From Atherinomorus stipes (Eukaryota; Chordata; Actinopteri; Atheriniformes; Atherinidae), in NCBI GenBank assembly GCA_023101725.1, contig JALJCO010012663.1, positions 248,001-312,000 of the forward strand: 64,000 bases of DNA. The letters are read 5' to 3'. Below the pieces are notes generated by a model. That model was given only the letters and a program-made list of their open reading frames with translations. It was not told the origin of the DNA and made no database searches. The translations under genes and the position numbers were made by a program. Each line of letters starts with the position of its first letter. Position 1 is the first letter of the stretch. Below, piece after piece: positions 1 to 10,671 of the stretch.

Positions 1-528
1 CGGCAGACGAGATTGTGTGTTCTCTTTTTCTTTGTTTTAAATCAATATCCAACCCCTCTTGTGTTTGTCCCGGTTTGTCTGCAGCTCTGTCGCACTTAGC
101 ACAATGTAAACAGCGAATTTCTTCTTCTATGCTTGTATTATCGGCAGAGTAGGCTCTAAACGCCGAGTCTTCCGTAATTTTGTGAAGGCGCATATGCGCG
201 CTTCGCGGAAGCAAGATGTACCACTGTTTAGGCTCTAAAAATATACTAAGTGACGTCGTATCAAGTAAATTCTGGATGCTACCCACTCAGAACACTTGGA
301 TTACATTGGACGAGCAGTATGGAGGAATATTGACAAGTTTTTGTGGACTTTTATGGACCTTTTTGGCTCGGGCACAATCAAACTCCATTATATGAAAGTT
401 GGGGGAAAACAAGAAGCCTTCCTGATCTCTGGCTGCATTTGACATATTAAAAAAGTGCTCCAGAGTCTTGCTTACCATGAGGGTAAGTGGAAAATATAGT
501 TACATCATTCTGTGGGTGAACTATTCCT
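1..528. mobile_element. TTAA-flanked MITE, right half (truncated by window edge)
   Basis: This stretch matches the right half of the complete element at 8296-9177 over its whole length, with scattered substitutions. It ends with the terminal inverted repeat GGGTGAACTATTCC followed by TTAA at 529-532. TTAA duplications are the target of the piggyBac superfamily, so a non-autonomous piggyBac-like element is inferred. It has no coding capacity. The insertion lies inside a Tc1 transposase reading frame that continues at 533-939. The left half and the rest of the Tc1 gene would be upstream of the window. Confidence 0.75.
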
Positions 529-532
529 TTAA

Positions 533-939
533 TGTGGGCTTTCATATGTCTTGCACTGTGGAGAGGCTTCGATTGGGCCACTCTACCATAAAGCCCGACT
601 GGTGGAGGCTGCAGTGACAGTTGACTTTGTGGAACTTTCTTCAATCTCCCTGCATCTCTGGAGCTCAGCCACAGTGATCTTTGGGTTCTTCTTTACCTCT
701 CTCACCAAGGCTCTTCTCCCACAATTGCTCACTTTGTCTGGACGGCCAGGTCTAGGAAGAGTTCTGGTCGCCCAAAACTTGTTCCATTTAAGGATTACGG
801 AGGTCACGGTGCTCTCAGGAACCTTTAGTACTGCCCAAATTCTTTTGTAACCTTGTCCAGATCTGTGCCTCGCCACAATTCTGTCTCTGAGCTCCTTGGG
901 CAGTTCCTTCGACCTCGTGATTCTCATTTGCTCTGACAT
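533..939 (-). pseudogene. Tc1-like transposase, N-terminal part, broken
   Basis: The minus-strand reading begins near 939 (alternative Met at 927) with the Tc1-type N-terminus RSKELPKELRDRIVARH. The paired helix-turn-helix DNA-binding region follows (GYKRIWAVLKVPESTV, then GRPDKVSNCGRRALVREV). The frame shifts near 590-640 and resumes as GLYGRVAQSKPLHSARHMKA, the link that normally precedes the DDE catalytic domain. It is cut there by the TTAA MITE, so the catalytic domain is missing from the window. Full Tc1 transposases are about 340 residues; about 130 remain. No Tc1 terminal repeat is visible on the upstream side. The protein would have bound transposon ends in the nucleus; this copy is dead. 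Confidence 0.85.
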
Positions 940-1250
940 GCACTGTGAGCTACAAGCAGTGCTGCCCCTGACCAAATTGGCCCTAAGCGAAATGTTATTT
1001 GGAGCCCCCCCCCCCCCCCCCCCGTTGCCGCCCCATGCTCTCACACCTCTCCCCATCCCCATCACTTAGAGCAGCACCTGTATGTGTAAAGATGCTGCTT
1101 GATAGCCCTGGTGATGTGCTGACAAATGTCTGCATTGACCCTGTTATCGTCAGAAATCCAGACAAGCAGATTAATATATGTTCTGGTCTTTCTCGTAAAC
1201 TACTACATCATGACATTAATGTAAATGCTAGCCTCAAAAAGATTAAAAGC
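940..1250. other. No gene seen; contains a 19-base C run
   Basis: This is spacer between the Tc1 fragment and a simple repeat. A run of 19 C occurs at 1005-1023. The text just before it resembles the end of another dispersed repeat, but I cannot assign it. Confidence 0.5.
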
Positions 1251-1256
1251 AAATGA

Positions 1257-1515
1257 ATGCAAATACTATTACTACAACAACTACAAATACTACTAATAAT
1301 AATCATGATAAAAACTACTATTGTTACTTCTGCTATCTATTATTATGAACTACTATACGAATACTACTACTATTACCACTATTAGTACTGGCCTAGTACT
1401 ACTACTACTACTACTACTACTTCTACTATTATTAACAAAAACTACTCGTATTGCTATCTATCATTATTATATTTGTATTTTTATCATTATTGTAGTTGTA
1501 TTATTATACACAGAC
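1257..1515. repeat. ACT/ATT trinucleotide-rich low-complexity tract
   Basis: The segment is built of imperfect ACT, ATT and ATA triplets, with the purest stretch (CTA)n near 1396-1425. The reading frames through it, rich in Leu, Ile and Tyr, are by-products of the triplets. Confidence 0.8.
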
Positions 1516-1688
1516 TACAGATCTAAGAAAACATAATTCAGGATATTTCAAACTTTACATTCCAGTTTAGTTCCCTTTGTCAACAAATGCATCAGTTACT
1601 CATTTCAATCAGTATCTGTAATGTGCTGCTAGGTAGCTGCTATTTGTGAAAGCTCTCCCTTAACTTTTGTGTTTTTTTTCTAATATAG

Positions 1689-2960
1689 TTGTCTTTTTTA
1701 TCGACATTATTCGTCAGATTAGGTTTTTCTTGGAGGATTTTTTATGCTGGTTTGAACGGTGTGCAATTCGGGAGATTTTTCCTCGTATATTGGCTTTTTT
1801 CACTGCTTGTTATGATGTGTATCCATAGCAACGGAAAAATTGTTTACCACCGTGATCAACTGTTAAAACTCTCCCAAATCAAGATTTTCAGCGAAATAAC
1901 ACGTCAAATCCCAGTGGAGTTAAGGAGAAAGACAAGAGGATGCAGGGCAGGGGTAAGGCAGAGAGAAAAACGGTGGAGATTTAAACAGTTTCTTCCAACT
2001 GTTGTGATGGGTAACGTGAGATCGCTAGCTAACAAGATGGACGAGCTCAAAGTGCTAACAAGGTCTCAGAAAGAGTACAGAGAATGCAGTATCATGTGTT
2101 TCACCGAGACTTGGCTGCATGAACACATCCCGGACTGTAATGCGTCTGTACACGGCTTCAAGACGGTCCGTGCGGACCGAAATATACAGCTCAGCGGGAA
2201 GCGGAAGGGAGGCGGAATTGCAGTACTGGTCAGTCAGCGCTGGTGCCATCCAGGACACGTCACTGTCAAGGAGAAGATCTGCACAAGAGACATTGAACTG
2301 TTAGCTGTGAGTTTCCGTCCATATTATTTACCCAGAGAGTTTGCCTGTGTTATTCTGGTAGTGGTTTATATAATACCAGGTACTGCACCAGAGACAGCCT
2401 GTGATGTCATCAGCTCCGTCGTGGCTAAACTACAAACACAGCATCCAAACTCATTCATGGCGATCTCTGGAGACTTCAACAACGTCTCCCTCTCTGCTAC
2501 GTTGCCAACTTTCCAGCAGTTTGTCAGCTGCTCCACCAGAGAAAATAAGATGTTGGACTTATTTTATGCAAATACAAAGAATGCATACAGCTCCTCTGCC
2601 CTGCCTCCTCTAGGAAGATCAGATCATAATCTGGTTCTTCTCACCTCCACCTACAAGCCCATCGTTCAGCAGCAACCAGTCATTAGGAGGATGATTAAAA
2701 CCTGGTCTACTGAGGCTGAAGATGCTCTGAGAGGGTGCTTTGAGGCCACAGACTGGAATGTCCTCTGTGAACCTCATGGAGATGACATCAACACCATGAC
2801 TGAGTGTGTGACAGATTACATAAACTTCTGTGTGGACAACATCGTTCCAACAAGAACAGTGAGGTGCTTCCCCAATAACAAACCCTGGATCACCAGTGAC
2901 CTGAAAAAGCTGCTGAACATCAAAAGAAAGCTTTCAGGGATGGAGACAGGGAGTTACTGA
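1689..2960 (+). pseudogene. L2 endonuclease region (apurinic-like EN)
   Basis: The 423-residue frame encodes an apurinic-type endonuclease, which nicks target DNA to prime reverse transcription. Motifs visible are NVRS (residues 109-112), TETWL with the metal-binding Glu at 140, GDFN (261-264) and SDH (311-313). These match the conserved catalytic set of the exonuclease-endonuclease-phosphatase fold. The first 100 residues are hydrophobic then basic and may be leader rather than protein; the Met at residue 107, just before NVRS, is another possible start. Near 2926 one A is missing relative to copy 2, which shifts the frame and creates the stop at 2958. The linker toward the reverse transcriptase continues in another frame to 3208. 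Confidence 0.85.
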
Positions 2961-3204
2961 AGACCACACAAAAACAACTGAAAACACAGACTAAGAAGTG
3001 CAAGGAGGACTACAGGAAGAAGTTGGAGAGCCAGCTCCAGCAGAACAACGTGAGGGATGTATGGTCGGGAATGAAGAAAATCACTGGCTTCAAGTTAAAG
3101 GGGGACCAGACTGACGGAGGTCTGGACAGAGCTAACGAACTGAACATGTTCTTCAATAGGTTCAGTTCCCCCCTGCCGACAACCCAACATTCCACACACC
3201 CTCC

Positions 3205-4719
3205 ATGAGCCCACAGCTTTCCTGTCCCACCTCCACTCTGTCACCCTGCAGCTCAGTCATGGACCTGAACACAGCCTCATCTCCCTCCACATCAGGACAT
3301 CCTGAGACCTCTTTTGCCTCCACCTCCAGCCTGACTGTCTCCTGTGACCAGGTCAAGAAACAACTAGAAAAACTGAACCGGAACAAGGCTGCAGGTCCAG
3401 ATGGTGTCAGTCCCAGAGTTCTCAAGACCTGCTCAGAACAACTATGTCCGGTTCTCCAGCACCTTTTTAACACCAGCCTGAGACAGAACAGAGTTCCTGT
3501 GCTGTGGAAAACATCCTGTCTTGTTCCAGTCCCTAAAAAAACACAACCAGATGACTACAGACCAGTTGCCCTGACATCTCACATCATGAAAGTCCTGGAG
3601 AGACTCTTACTGGCTCACCTCAACAAGCAAGTCAACACCTTTCAGGACCCATTACAGTTCGCATATCGTAATGGGCTTGGGGTTGAAGACGCCATCATCT
3701 TCCTGCTTCAGAGAGCCCACTCTCATCTGGACCAGTCAGGCAGCACTTTGAGGGTCATGTTCTTTGATTTTTCAAGTGCATTTAATACTATTCAGCCTGC
3801 TTTGCTATGTGAGAAGCTCCATAACTTCCAGGTGGATCCCTCCACAACCACCTGGATTTACGACTACCTCACAAACAGACCACAGTTTGTGAGACTGAAA
3901 GGTTGTGTGTCTGAGACGGTGGTCAGCAGCACTGGAGCACCACAAGGGACTGTACTCTCACCATTCCTCTTTACACTGTACACCTCAGACTTCCAGTATA
4001 ACTCTGAGTCCTGTCATCTGCAGAAATATTCTGATGACTCTGCTGTTGTGGGGTGTATTAGTGATGGACAAGAAGCCGAATACAGGGAACTTGTCAATCA
4101 GTTTGTGAAATGGTGCAGTAACAATCAGCTCATCTTAAATACCAGCAAGACTAAAGAGATGATTGTTGACTTCAGGAGGAGCAAGAATAAGCAGCATAGT
4201 CCTGTCTACATCCTGGAAGAGGAGGTGGAGGTGGTAGAGAACTACAAATACCTTGGAGTTCAGCTGGACAACAGACTTGATTGGAAATGCAACAGTGACT
4301 ACATCTACAAGAAAGGTCTGAGCAGACTCTACTTCTTAAGGAAGCTGAAATCATTTAACGTCTGCAACAAGATGTTGCAGATCTTCTATAAGTCTGTGGT
4401 AGAAAGTGCAATTAGCTTTGCAGCCATCTGCTGGGGCAGCAGCATCAGAACCAGAGACTTGAAGAAACTAAACAAGCTGATCAAGAAAGCTGGTTCTGTG
4501 CTGGGAATAACTCTGGAGCCGCTGGAGCTGATCGTTCAAAAAAGAATGCTTCACAAGCTGATGAAGATGATGGAGGACACTTCCCATCCTCTCCACAACA
4601 CGGTGAAGAATCAACAGAGTGTGTTCAGTGGGAGGCTGCGTCAAGTTCGCTGTAGGACGGAGAGATACAGGAATTCATTCCTGCCAGCAGCCATCACCCT
4701 AAAGAACAAGACTAACTGA
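3205..4719 (+). pseudogene. L2 reverse transcriptase region
   Basis: The 504-residue frame carries the reverse transcriptase and C-terminal part of the LINE polyprotein. Visible landmarks are KAAGPDG (61-67), DDYRPVALT (116-124), FFDFSSAF with catalytic Asp188, APQGTVLSP (245-253), the catalytic YSDD (275-278, where most LINEs have YADD) and YKYLG (347-351). No RNase H domain follows, as expected for L2/CR1. The region is separated from the endonuclease by frameshifts, but within itself it is uninterrupted, so this is a fairly young copy. The opening Met is only the first in this frame; in an intact element the protein would run on from the endonuclease. Confidence 0.88.
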
Positions 4720-4827
4720 CTTTTTGTTTATTTAAAAAAAAAAAAAAAAGTGAGCTTTTACAATACTGAATTTCCCTTCGGGGATGAATAAAGTATTTTT
4801 CATTTAGTTTTCATTTCATTTCATTTC

Positions 4828-5150
4828 CTGTAATATCTCCTCAAAATATGACTCTTGTGAATTAAATTATCCAACAGTACTACTATGTCATCACTCCTTT
4901 AAAGTTTTACAAAGCCCAAAATTTCAGCCATAAAAGAAAACAGATGTGTTAAAACTGTTAAATTTATTTATTTATTTATACATTTATTATTTCCTCATTA
5001 ATTCTGCAATTTAAAAGGGGGATCAACATATGTGTTGTTAGGTGAATTGATTATTTTATCATGTGGTTGCACTAGTAATAAGTTGTGGGAGTACTGGCAT
5101 ATGTTGCTGTGATTATTTGTTCGAAAATCTCTTTTTTTTTTTCCTGTTAA
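4828..5150. other. AT-rich spacer, no gene seen
   Basis: The stretch is AT-rich, with a short (TTTA)n run near 4964-4985. I see no coding signal and no element ends. Confidence 0.5.
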
Positions 5151-6870
5151 CGCTGGGGAAGAGAACATGGACAGTCTAAAAAAGGAGATGACATATAAAA
5201 GATCATAAGTTGTTGGTGCCTATGCATTTTCAATCAAGTGGCACAACAACTTGAAAGCTCATTTTTCCCTTCCTGACTCTATCCCAGCTTCATCTCACAG
5301 AAAAACTCTGAAATACGTAAATACACACAAAATAGGAAACTTTGTATTGTTGAGATGATTCTGATTAAGTTTTTTCACTCAACTGGACTTTCAAAGGTTT
5401 GTTGGGAATGGGATTTAGCAGCTAATAACTGATGACATAGATATTTTAACACATAACTTTTTTACAGTTTCTGTTTTAATGCATGTTTACCATCCTTATG
5501 TTCAACCTACACTGAGCAATTTAAAATGTCTAACCTTAACTATTGTTTAAAGCAACCTTTACCGATCGTGCATTTCAGAAAGCACAGCAAGATTATTTGA
5601 ATATAAACAGTCCCGCCTCACTCCTAAGACACACCCCTTCATTCCCTCCACCTCCCAATGCAGAATCAAAGGTCTGACAGGCAGGTCCCTTGGACAATCC
5701 TAGAGGTGCACCCCACTTCAAGGATTGGTTGGAGTTTTCATTGAATATTTAGAGATTGGAATAATATTTTATTTTGATTAATGGTGGGTCTGTCTTGTAT
5801 TTTAGAGTTCCATTACCTCATTCATAGCATTTTACCCTGTTAGAAAAATAGTGCAAGAATGCAACATCGGTAAAGGTTGCTTTAAATCTTATTTAAGCTG
5901 TTAATATTTTAAAACTGGATGAGAAAGACCCCCTTCTTTAGCTGTATGGGGCTGTGTTCATGCATGCGTAACTTGCATAATAGTGTGACAGTATCGTATC
6001 ATTGATGTGGATGCATATACTCAAATTTTGCAGAGACATATGCTTCTTCCCCTGAGCCCTATGGTTATTTCAGCAGGACCGGAAATCATTCTGCATTCTA
6101 CATCCAAAACAATATAAAAGTGTAATTAAAAGGAATAGTGATGAAACACAACAGAAAAAATGCCTCACTCCCTACTTTTTTGGGTGTTGTTGACATCAAA
6201 TTTCAGGAGTAGTTTATACAGTATGTTCTAAAGATAAAGAAGTTGGTCAGGGAAGAAACTGAATATTATTTCCTTTGTTTTTGAGTCTGTCAAAGATTCA
6301 AAAGAGAAAACATATTACAGATTTAAGGTTTTGTTGTATTTCAGAAAACGTCACTTATCTGGGAATAGGGTTTTTAATTCTCACCTCAAAAACAGCTGCA
6401 TCAAGACATAAAGAATGTGAACTTGATTTTACTTTTGAAAGCATGTACACTTTTCCAACAGACCACAACCAGTATTCCTTATGCATTCATCAATGGTAAT
6501 GCTGCAAACTGTTTCTGATTTCAAGTAGAAAACATGAAGCAATACACAAACAGTCACGGAAGCACACAAATACTGTTCATCTTCTGCAAACCAGGAGGTC
6601 ATTCCAACAGCTACTGTATGGCATGAATAATGTGCAGGCATGTAAATATGTGACTGTTGCTTTGAATGTATTACTTCCAAGCATTTTGACAGCATCATAT
6701 TCTCTGAACTATATAACTGCAAGAATATGTGGGTCATAAAGGTCAGATTCTGAATAAATAAGCAATATTATATGGAAATAAAAACTCCAGACTATAAATG
6801 CTTTACTTCAAAAGCTGGTTCTATTTATGCGTAGATTGGCATGGACAAGTAACACTAAGTAAATTGTAAT
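5150..6870. repeat. Dispersed unit, copy 1 (inverted partner at 55565-56910)
   Basis: Most of this segment is matched in reverse complement by 55565-56910, across non-coding text and short ORFs alike. Examples are the stretch with ATGGACAGTCTAAAAAAGG near 5167 and the stretch around 6740-6840. The family is not recognised. Short frames in both copies share peptides such as IYMPAHYSCHTVA, but the surrounding non-coding sequence is just as similar, so this is not evidence of a gene. A MITE (5551-5881) was inserted after the copies diverged. The outer boundaries are approximate. Confidence 0.65.
5551..5881. mobile_element. TTAA-flanked MITE, AGCAACC family, copy 1
   Basis: A 331-bp element has near-perfect 17-bp terminal inverted repeats (AGCAACCTTTACCGAT at the left, its complement at the right) and is flanked by TTAA at 5547-5550 and 5882-5885. 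The inverted partner unit has an unoccupied TTAA at 56576-56579 in the corresponding place, which supports insertion. It has no coding capacity. A second, deletion-rich copy is at 46687-46963. The TTAA target suggests a piggyBac-type transposase supplied in trans. Confidence 0.85.
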
Positions 6871-7792
6871 TTGTTTTTTAAAGGTAAAGGATAACTTTCC
6901 TTTTTTCTTCACCTTGACCTTATTTTGTATCACTCATATTTAGCTTTCTGTTCGTTATTGGGGGCATTCTCCATACTCTACTGGCCGCTTGGGCACACCG
7001 CCGCAGGACAGCTGACAAGAGCAGCTAGCTACCCAGTAAACAAACTGCAACCCGTAAAACTCTGAACAGGACAATAGCACTCATGCGTTCACTCATTTTA
7101 AAGCAGTGTTGTTTTTGGCAGCTATCTGAGTTTTAGTCTTAGTCTTAGTCTTTCTGACGAAAATGCTTATTAGTTTCAGTCATATTCTAGTCATTTCTGT
7201 ATCTGATAGTTTTAGTCTAGTTTTAGTCGACGAAAATCAAAAAGGTTTTAGTCTAGTTTTAGTCGCCGAAATTAAAAACGTTTTAGTCTAGTTTTTGTCA
7301 AGTAGGCTATATTTTTTTTTTTAAAAAAAGAAGAATAACTGGCCACAAGGAGACCATGCTGCCGGTTACATTTGAGCATATAGGTTTGTATATGAAAACA
7401 GAAAGAAAGACTATGTTCCATTGCAAGTGAAGACAGCAGTTAATGGTGAGGGGAGTGAGTTGCGTTGTCTTGTATTATAATCATGTCAATAACATGAAAG
7501 TTTAATTTTGTTGTTTTATTATATTGTGTATCTTTTCTTTACCTGCCAAGGGACTGCTGATGCTAATTAGCTTGCTAATGACAATTCAACATGTTGCTAT
7601 ATGTTCATTAATATGTACTGTCCCTGTCTAATAAAAAAGTGTGAAGATAGAATAAATTTTAAAGCTTCTTATAAAAATACTGAATGCAAAAACATTTTTG
7701 ACACACAAACCATCAATTCATTGCAAAATTAAGGTAAAATATAGGGCTGCAAATATCTTAAATTACAAACCATTTGGGAGTCAAAACAACCG

Positions 7793-7890
7793 GCTCTTTA
7801 GGAACCGACTCAAAAGAGCCGACTCTTTAGGAACCGACTCAAAAGAGCCGACTCTTTGGGAACCGAATCAAAAAGACCGGCTCTCTGAAA
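7793..7890. repeat. 30-bp tandem repeat with GGCTCTTT / AAAGAGCC inverted words
   Basis: About three units built on GGAACCGACTCAAAAGAGCC and GACTCTTTAG stand head to tail. Each contains AAAGAGCC and a near-complement, so the array can fold on itself. It lies within the hAT-like element and may be a transposase-binding array. It is too short and too internally symmetric to be a CRISPR. Confidence 0.7.
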
Positions 7891-8295
7891 AGAGACGAAC
7901 TTCCCACCGTTTGAACAGCGCAGCCAAGCAGCTGCGCGTCTGACCGCAGGTGTTCACCAGAGTCCCTCAGCAGTTCAGATACCCGACGGTAACACACAAA
8001 AACGCTGTTTAGCAGATAAAAATAACAAAGATTAATATCATGGTTAAGGTGTGGGCAGATATTTATGTAGTTCGGGCGGGTGGCGGTGAGAATATGTTTC
8101 TTTTTCGTTGAACAAGACGCTTTTTAAACATCAAACATTGGGATCGTTTCCAGATCAGGCAGAGACAGAGGCACTGCTGGTAATGGGAACAGCGAACACT
8201 GTTACAACCAGGAATGATGATCTTTTATGCTGGAATCTCTGAATCAAATAGATAAAGCCCCTACGTGGCAAAATGAAAGACTGCTGTGAATTTAA

Positions 8296-9177
8296 TGGAA
8301 TAGTTCACCCTCAGAATGATTTAACTTTATTTTCCACTTACCCTGATGGTGAGCAAGACTCTGGACCACTTTTTTTAATATGTCAAATGCAGATGGAGTT
8401 CAGGGCGACTTCTCGTTTCCCCCCAATGGAGTTCGCCAGGGTCCGAGCCAAAAAGGTCCATAAAAGTCCACAAAAAATTGTCAATAATTCTCCATACTGC
8501 TCGTCCCATGTAATCCAAGTGTCCTAAGTGGGTAGCGTCCAGAATTTACTTGAAACTACGCCATTTAGTGTATTTTTAGAGTCTAAAAAGGAGTATTGTT
8601 TACGTCCAGGAAGCGCGCACATGCGCGGTCACGAAACTACGGAAGCCACGGCAGACGAGATCGCGCGTTCTCTTTTTTTTTCTTTCTTTCTTTCTTTTAG
8701 ATCAATATCCAACCCCTCCTGTGTTTGTCCCGGTTTGTTTAGAGCTCTTGCGCTCTTACCACAATGTAAACAGTGAATTTCTTCTTCTACGCTTGCATTA
8801 TCGGCAGAGTAGGCTCTGAACGCCGAGGCTTCCGTAGTTTCGTGACCGCGCATGTGCGCGCTTCATGGACGTAAACAATACTCCTTTTTAGACTCTAAAA
8901 ATATACTAAATGGCGTAGTTTCAAGTAAATTCTGGACGCTACCCACTCAGGACACTTGGATTACATGGGACAAGCAGTATGGAGGAATATTGACAATTTT
9001 ATGTGGACTTTGATGGACCTTTTTGGCTCGGACCCTGGCGAACTCCATTGGGGGGAAACGAGAAGTCGCCCTGAACTCCATCTGCATTTGACATATTAAA
9101 AAAGTGGTCCAGAGTCTTGCTCACCATCAGGGTAAGTGGAAAATAAAGTTAAATCATTCTGAGGGTGAACTATTCCT
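8296..9177. mobile_element. TTAA-type MITE with about 350-bp inverted arms (complete copy)
   Basis: The left arm begins GGAATAGTTCACCCTCAGAA near 8297, and the right arm ends with its near-perfect complement near 9176. The arms match almost base for base for about 350 bp and enclose a short unique core. The flanks are TTAA (8292-8295) and TCAA (9178-9181), read as a TTAA duplication with one change. Elements with this end (GGAATAGTTCACCC) are, from memory, common in fish genomes as piggyBac-type MITEs. A truncated copy starts the window. No coding capacity. Confidence 0.85.
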
Positions 9178-9740
9178 TCAAGATATTAATGTGCGACATG
9201 CGGGTCAGGTTTGACAGGAAGAGCCGCGGTTCGCGGGTCTCGGTTCGGGCGGATGCGAGTAAGGATGCAACTACTTTTTAACTTTTGACAGACAGATAAA
9301 TGCAGAATAGGTGGACATTTCCTGCATTATGAACGTCTGTCAGACCAGAGATTCACATTTTCGTCCAGTCTCGTCTCGTCAACGAAAATTTACACACGTC
9401 CCGTCATATTTTAGTCATCAGAGAGACATGTGTAGCTCGTCATCGTGTCGTCATCGTCATGAAAAAAAGGGGCGTCAACGAAATGATTTCGTCATCGTCA
9501 TCGTTAACGAAAACAACACTGTTTTAAAGTATTGGTGAGATTAAGGAAAGTTGCTGCATATAAAGCCTTATAGAGAGGTCCACTCCTGCTGCCCCGTCTC
9601 TACCATTACATGGATCTATGCCGGAGAGCGACTCAACGAAATATTGCCTGAAAGCTTATCCTTTAATTAGATATCCAAGAAGGCAATTATGCATTTTACT
9701 AAATATATATTACATGTATTTATACTAGGAAATACATTAA

Positions 9741-10225
9741 AGGTACAATGTGTAACAAAATCAGGGGTCAGTGGCAGAAAACAATTTAATGTATAATTCA
9801 AAACTCTGTTTCTGTTGATGTTTAATTGCTTCAGTAGAATAGCTGTTACACTTTTTTTTCCCCTTAGAATGAACCCTTTACAGTATATACTGTACTTGCT
9901 GGGGGTCCACATATTTGTGCCACCATTTTTACAACAGTGACTCTAAATGAACACTCTAGTGTGAATTGAGAGCCCTCTGAACTTTAACTGAAAGGGTGAG
10001 TAAACTGTAGCACAGGATGTTACAGCTTGTATATTATTTTAAATAGAAAGTACTTCTTTTGACCATAAGTATTAGTGTGTTAAGCTTGTACTTTTCATTG
10101 TGGAAGTGAGAACAAAGTTCCTGCTTTGTTAACCATTAGCAACTGTACCAAAGTGTGTGACAAGCAACCCTAATTGTTACTTTGGCAGACTTTTTTTCTT
10201 GACAAAATATGTTTTTAGTCATAGT
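9741..10225. mobile_element. TTAA-type MITE, left end only identified
   Basis: The sequence after TTAA (9737-9740) begins AGGTACAATGTGTAAC, which has the form of other TTAA-MITE ends in the window. The right end could not be fixed and may have been lost or disrupted when the 10230-10976 element landed next to it. No gene is seen. Confidence 0.4.
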
Positions 10226-10671
10226 TTAAAGACCCACAATGTAACTTTTCAGCATTAACAATGTGCATTTCTAAATCGTTTTGATAGCAAACCAACATTT
10301 GTTTTGCACATTTCTCAAGCCGTCACTGCCTAGTAGCATCATGAGACTGAGAAATCGCACTATGCAACTTTTCCCAACCGGGACGCGGATGTGACATTGC
10401 AGCCGACTATTGGTTGCACACTGCATCAAGTGCTTGCAAATGAATATGAACACACCGGGTGTTTTGAACGTGCACCATGGTGGATTTGTCAAAGAAACAT
10501 TATTGAAGGAAAAGAGGAAAAGAAAAAGAGGAAGGGACAGAATAAGAGAGAAAACAAAATTGTCTTTTGCTGGCTGGAGTGAGCTCACAGTACTAGTAGG
10601 ATGCAAGATGGATGCCAGTTTAGCTGCTGATAGGGGGCACATCACTGAGAAAAATTGCTACAAGTTCTATA

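Larger units (their letters stand above)
1623..4827 (+). mobile_element. L2/CR1-clade LINE, copy 1, near full length
   Basis: This is a non-LTR retrotransposon with an endonuclease region, a reverse transcriptase region, an A run and a 3' end of the form TTTCCC..GGGATGAATAAAGTATTTTT followed by TTTCA repeats. That 3' end is typical of fish L2-type LINEs. It is flanked by CTGTAAT at 1616-1622 and 4828-4834, a plausible 7-bp target duplication. Its 5' boundary (GTGCTGCTAGGTAGCTG) coincides with that of copy 2 at 35481, so both probably keep the family's 5' end. Two frameshifts break the ORF near 2926 and 3165-3205, so it is inactive as it stands. The assignment to L2 rather than a neighbouring clade such as Rex1 is from recall. 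Confidence 0.88.
7104..9521. mobile_element. hAT-like non-autonomous element with 8-bp target duplication
   Basis: The termini CAGTGTTGTTTTTG and CGAAAACAACACTG are inverted repeats. They are flanked by identical 8-bp TTTTAAAG at 7096-7103 and 9522-9529, the target-site signature of hAT transposons. The related locus at 55519-55526 has the unoccupied site (TCTTAAAG), which supports insertion. Both inner flanks are rich in TTTTAGTC / GTCGACGAAAA-like words, probably subterminal transposase-binding repeats. No transposase frame is visible in 2.4 kb; 882 bp of it is a later MITE (8296-9177). Confidence 0.85.
6882..9662. mobile_element. TTAA-flanked element interrupted by a nested hAT-like element
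   Basis: The left end is TTAA (6878-6881) then AGGTAAAGGATAACTTT; the right end is GCTTATCCT then TTAA (9663-9666), a complementary terminus that lacks about six of the left-end bases. Without the nested element (7104-9521) the host would be only about 360 bp. Its left part recurs in the same orientation at 55296-55530. No protein is encoded. Confidence 0.7.

Noticed and set aside
1321..1536. 71-residue Leu/Ile-rich frame
   Set aside because: It lies wholly in an ACT/ATT triplet repeat, so the composition alone explains it.
6429..6737. 102-residue frame with a similar frame at 55662-56030
   Set aside because: The peptides are alike only because the two segments are copies of one repeat; non-coding flanks are just as similar.
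7793..7890. CRISPR-like direct repeats
   Set aside because: Only about three contiguous units with no spacers, in a eukaryotic transposon.
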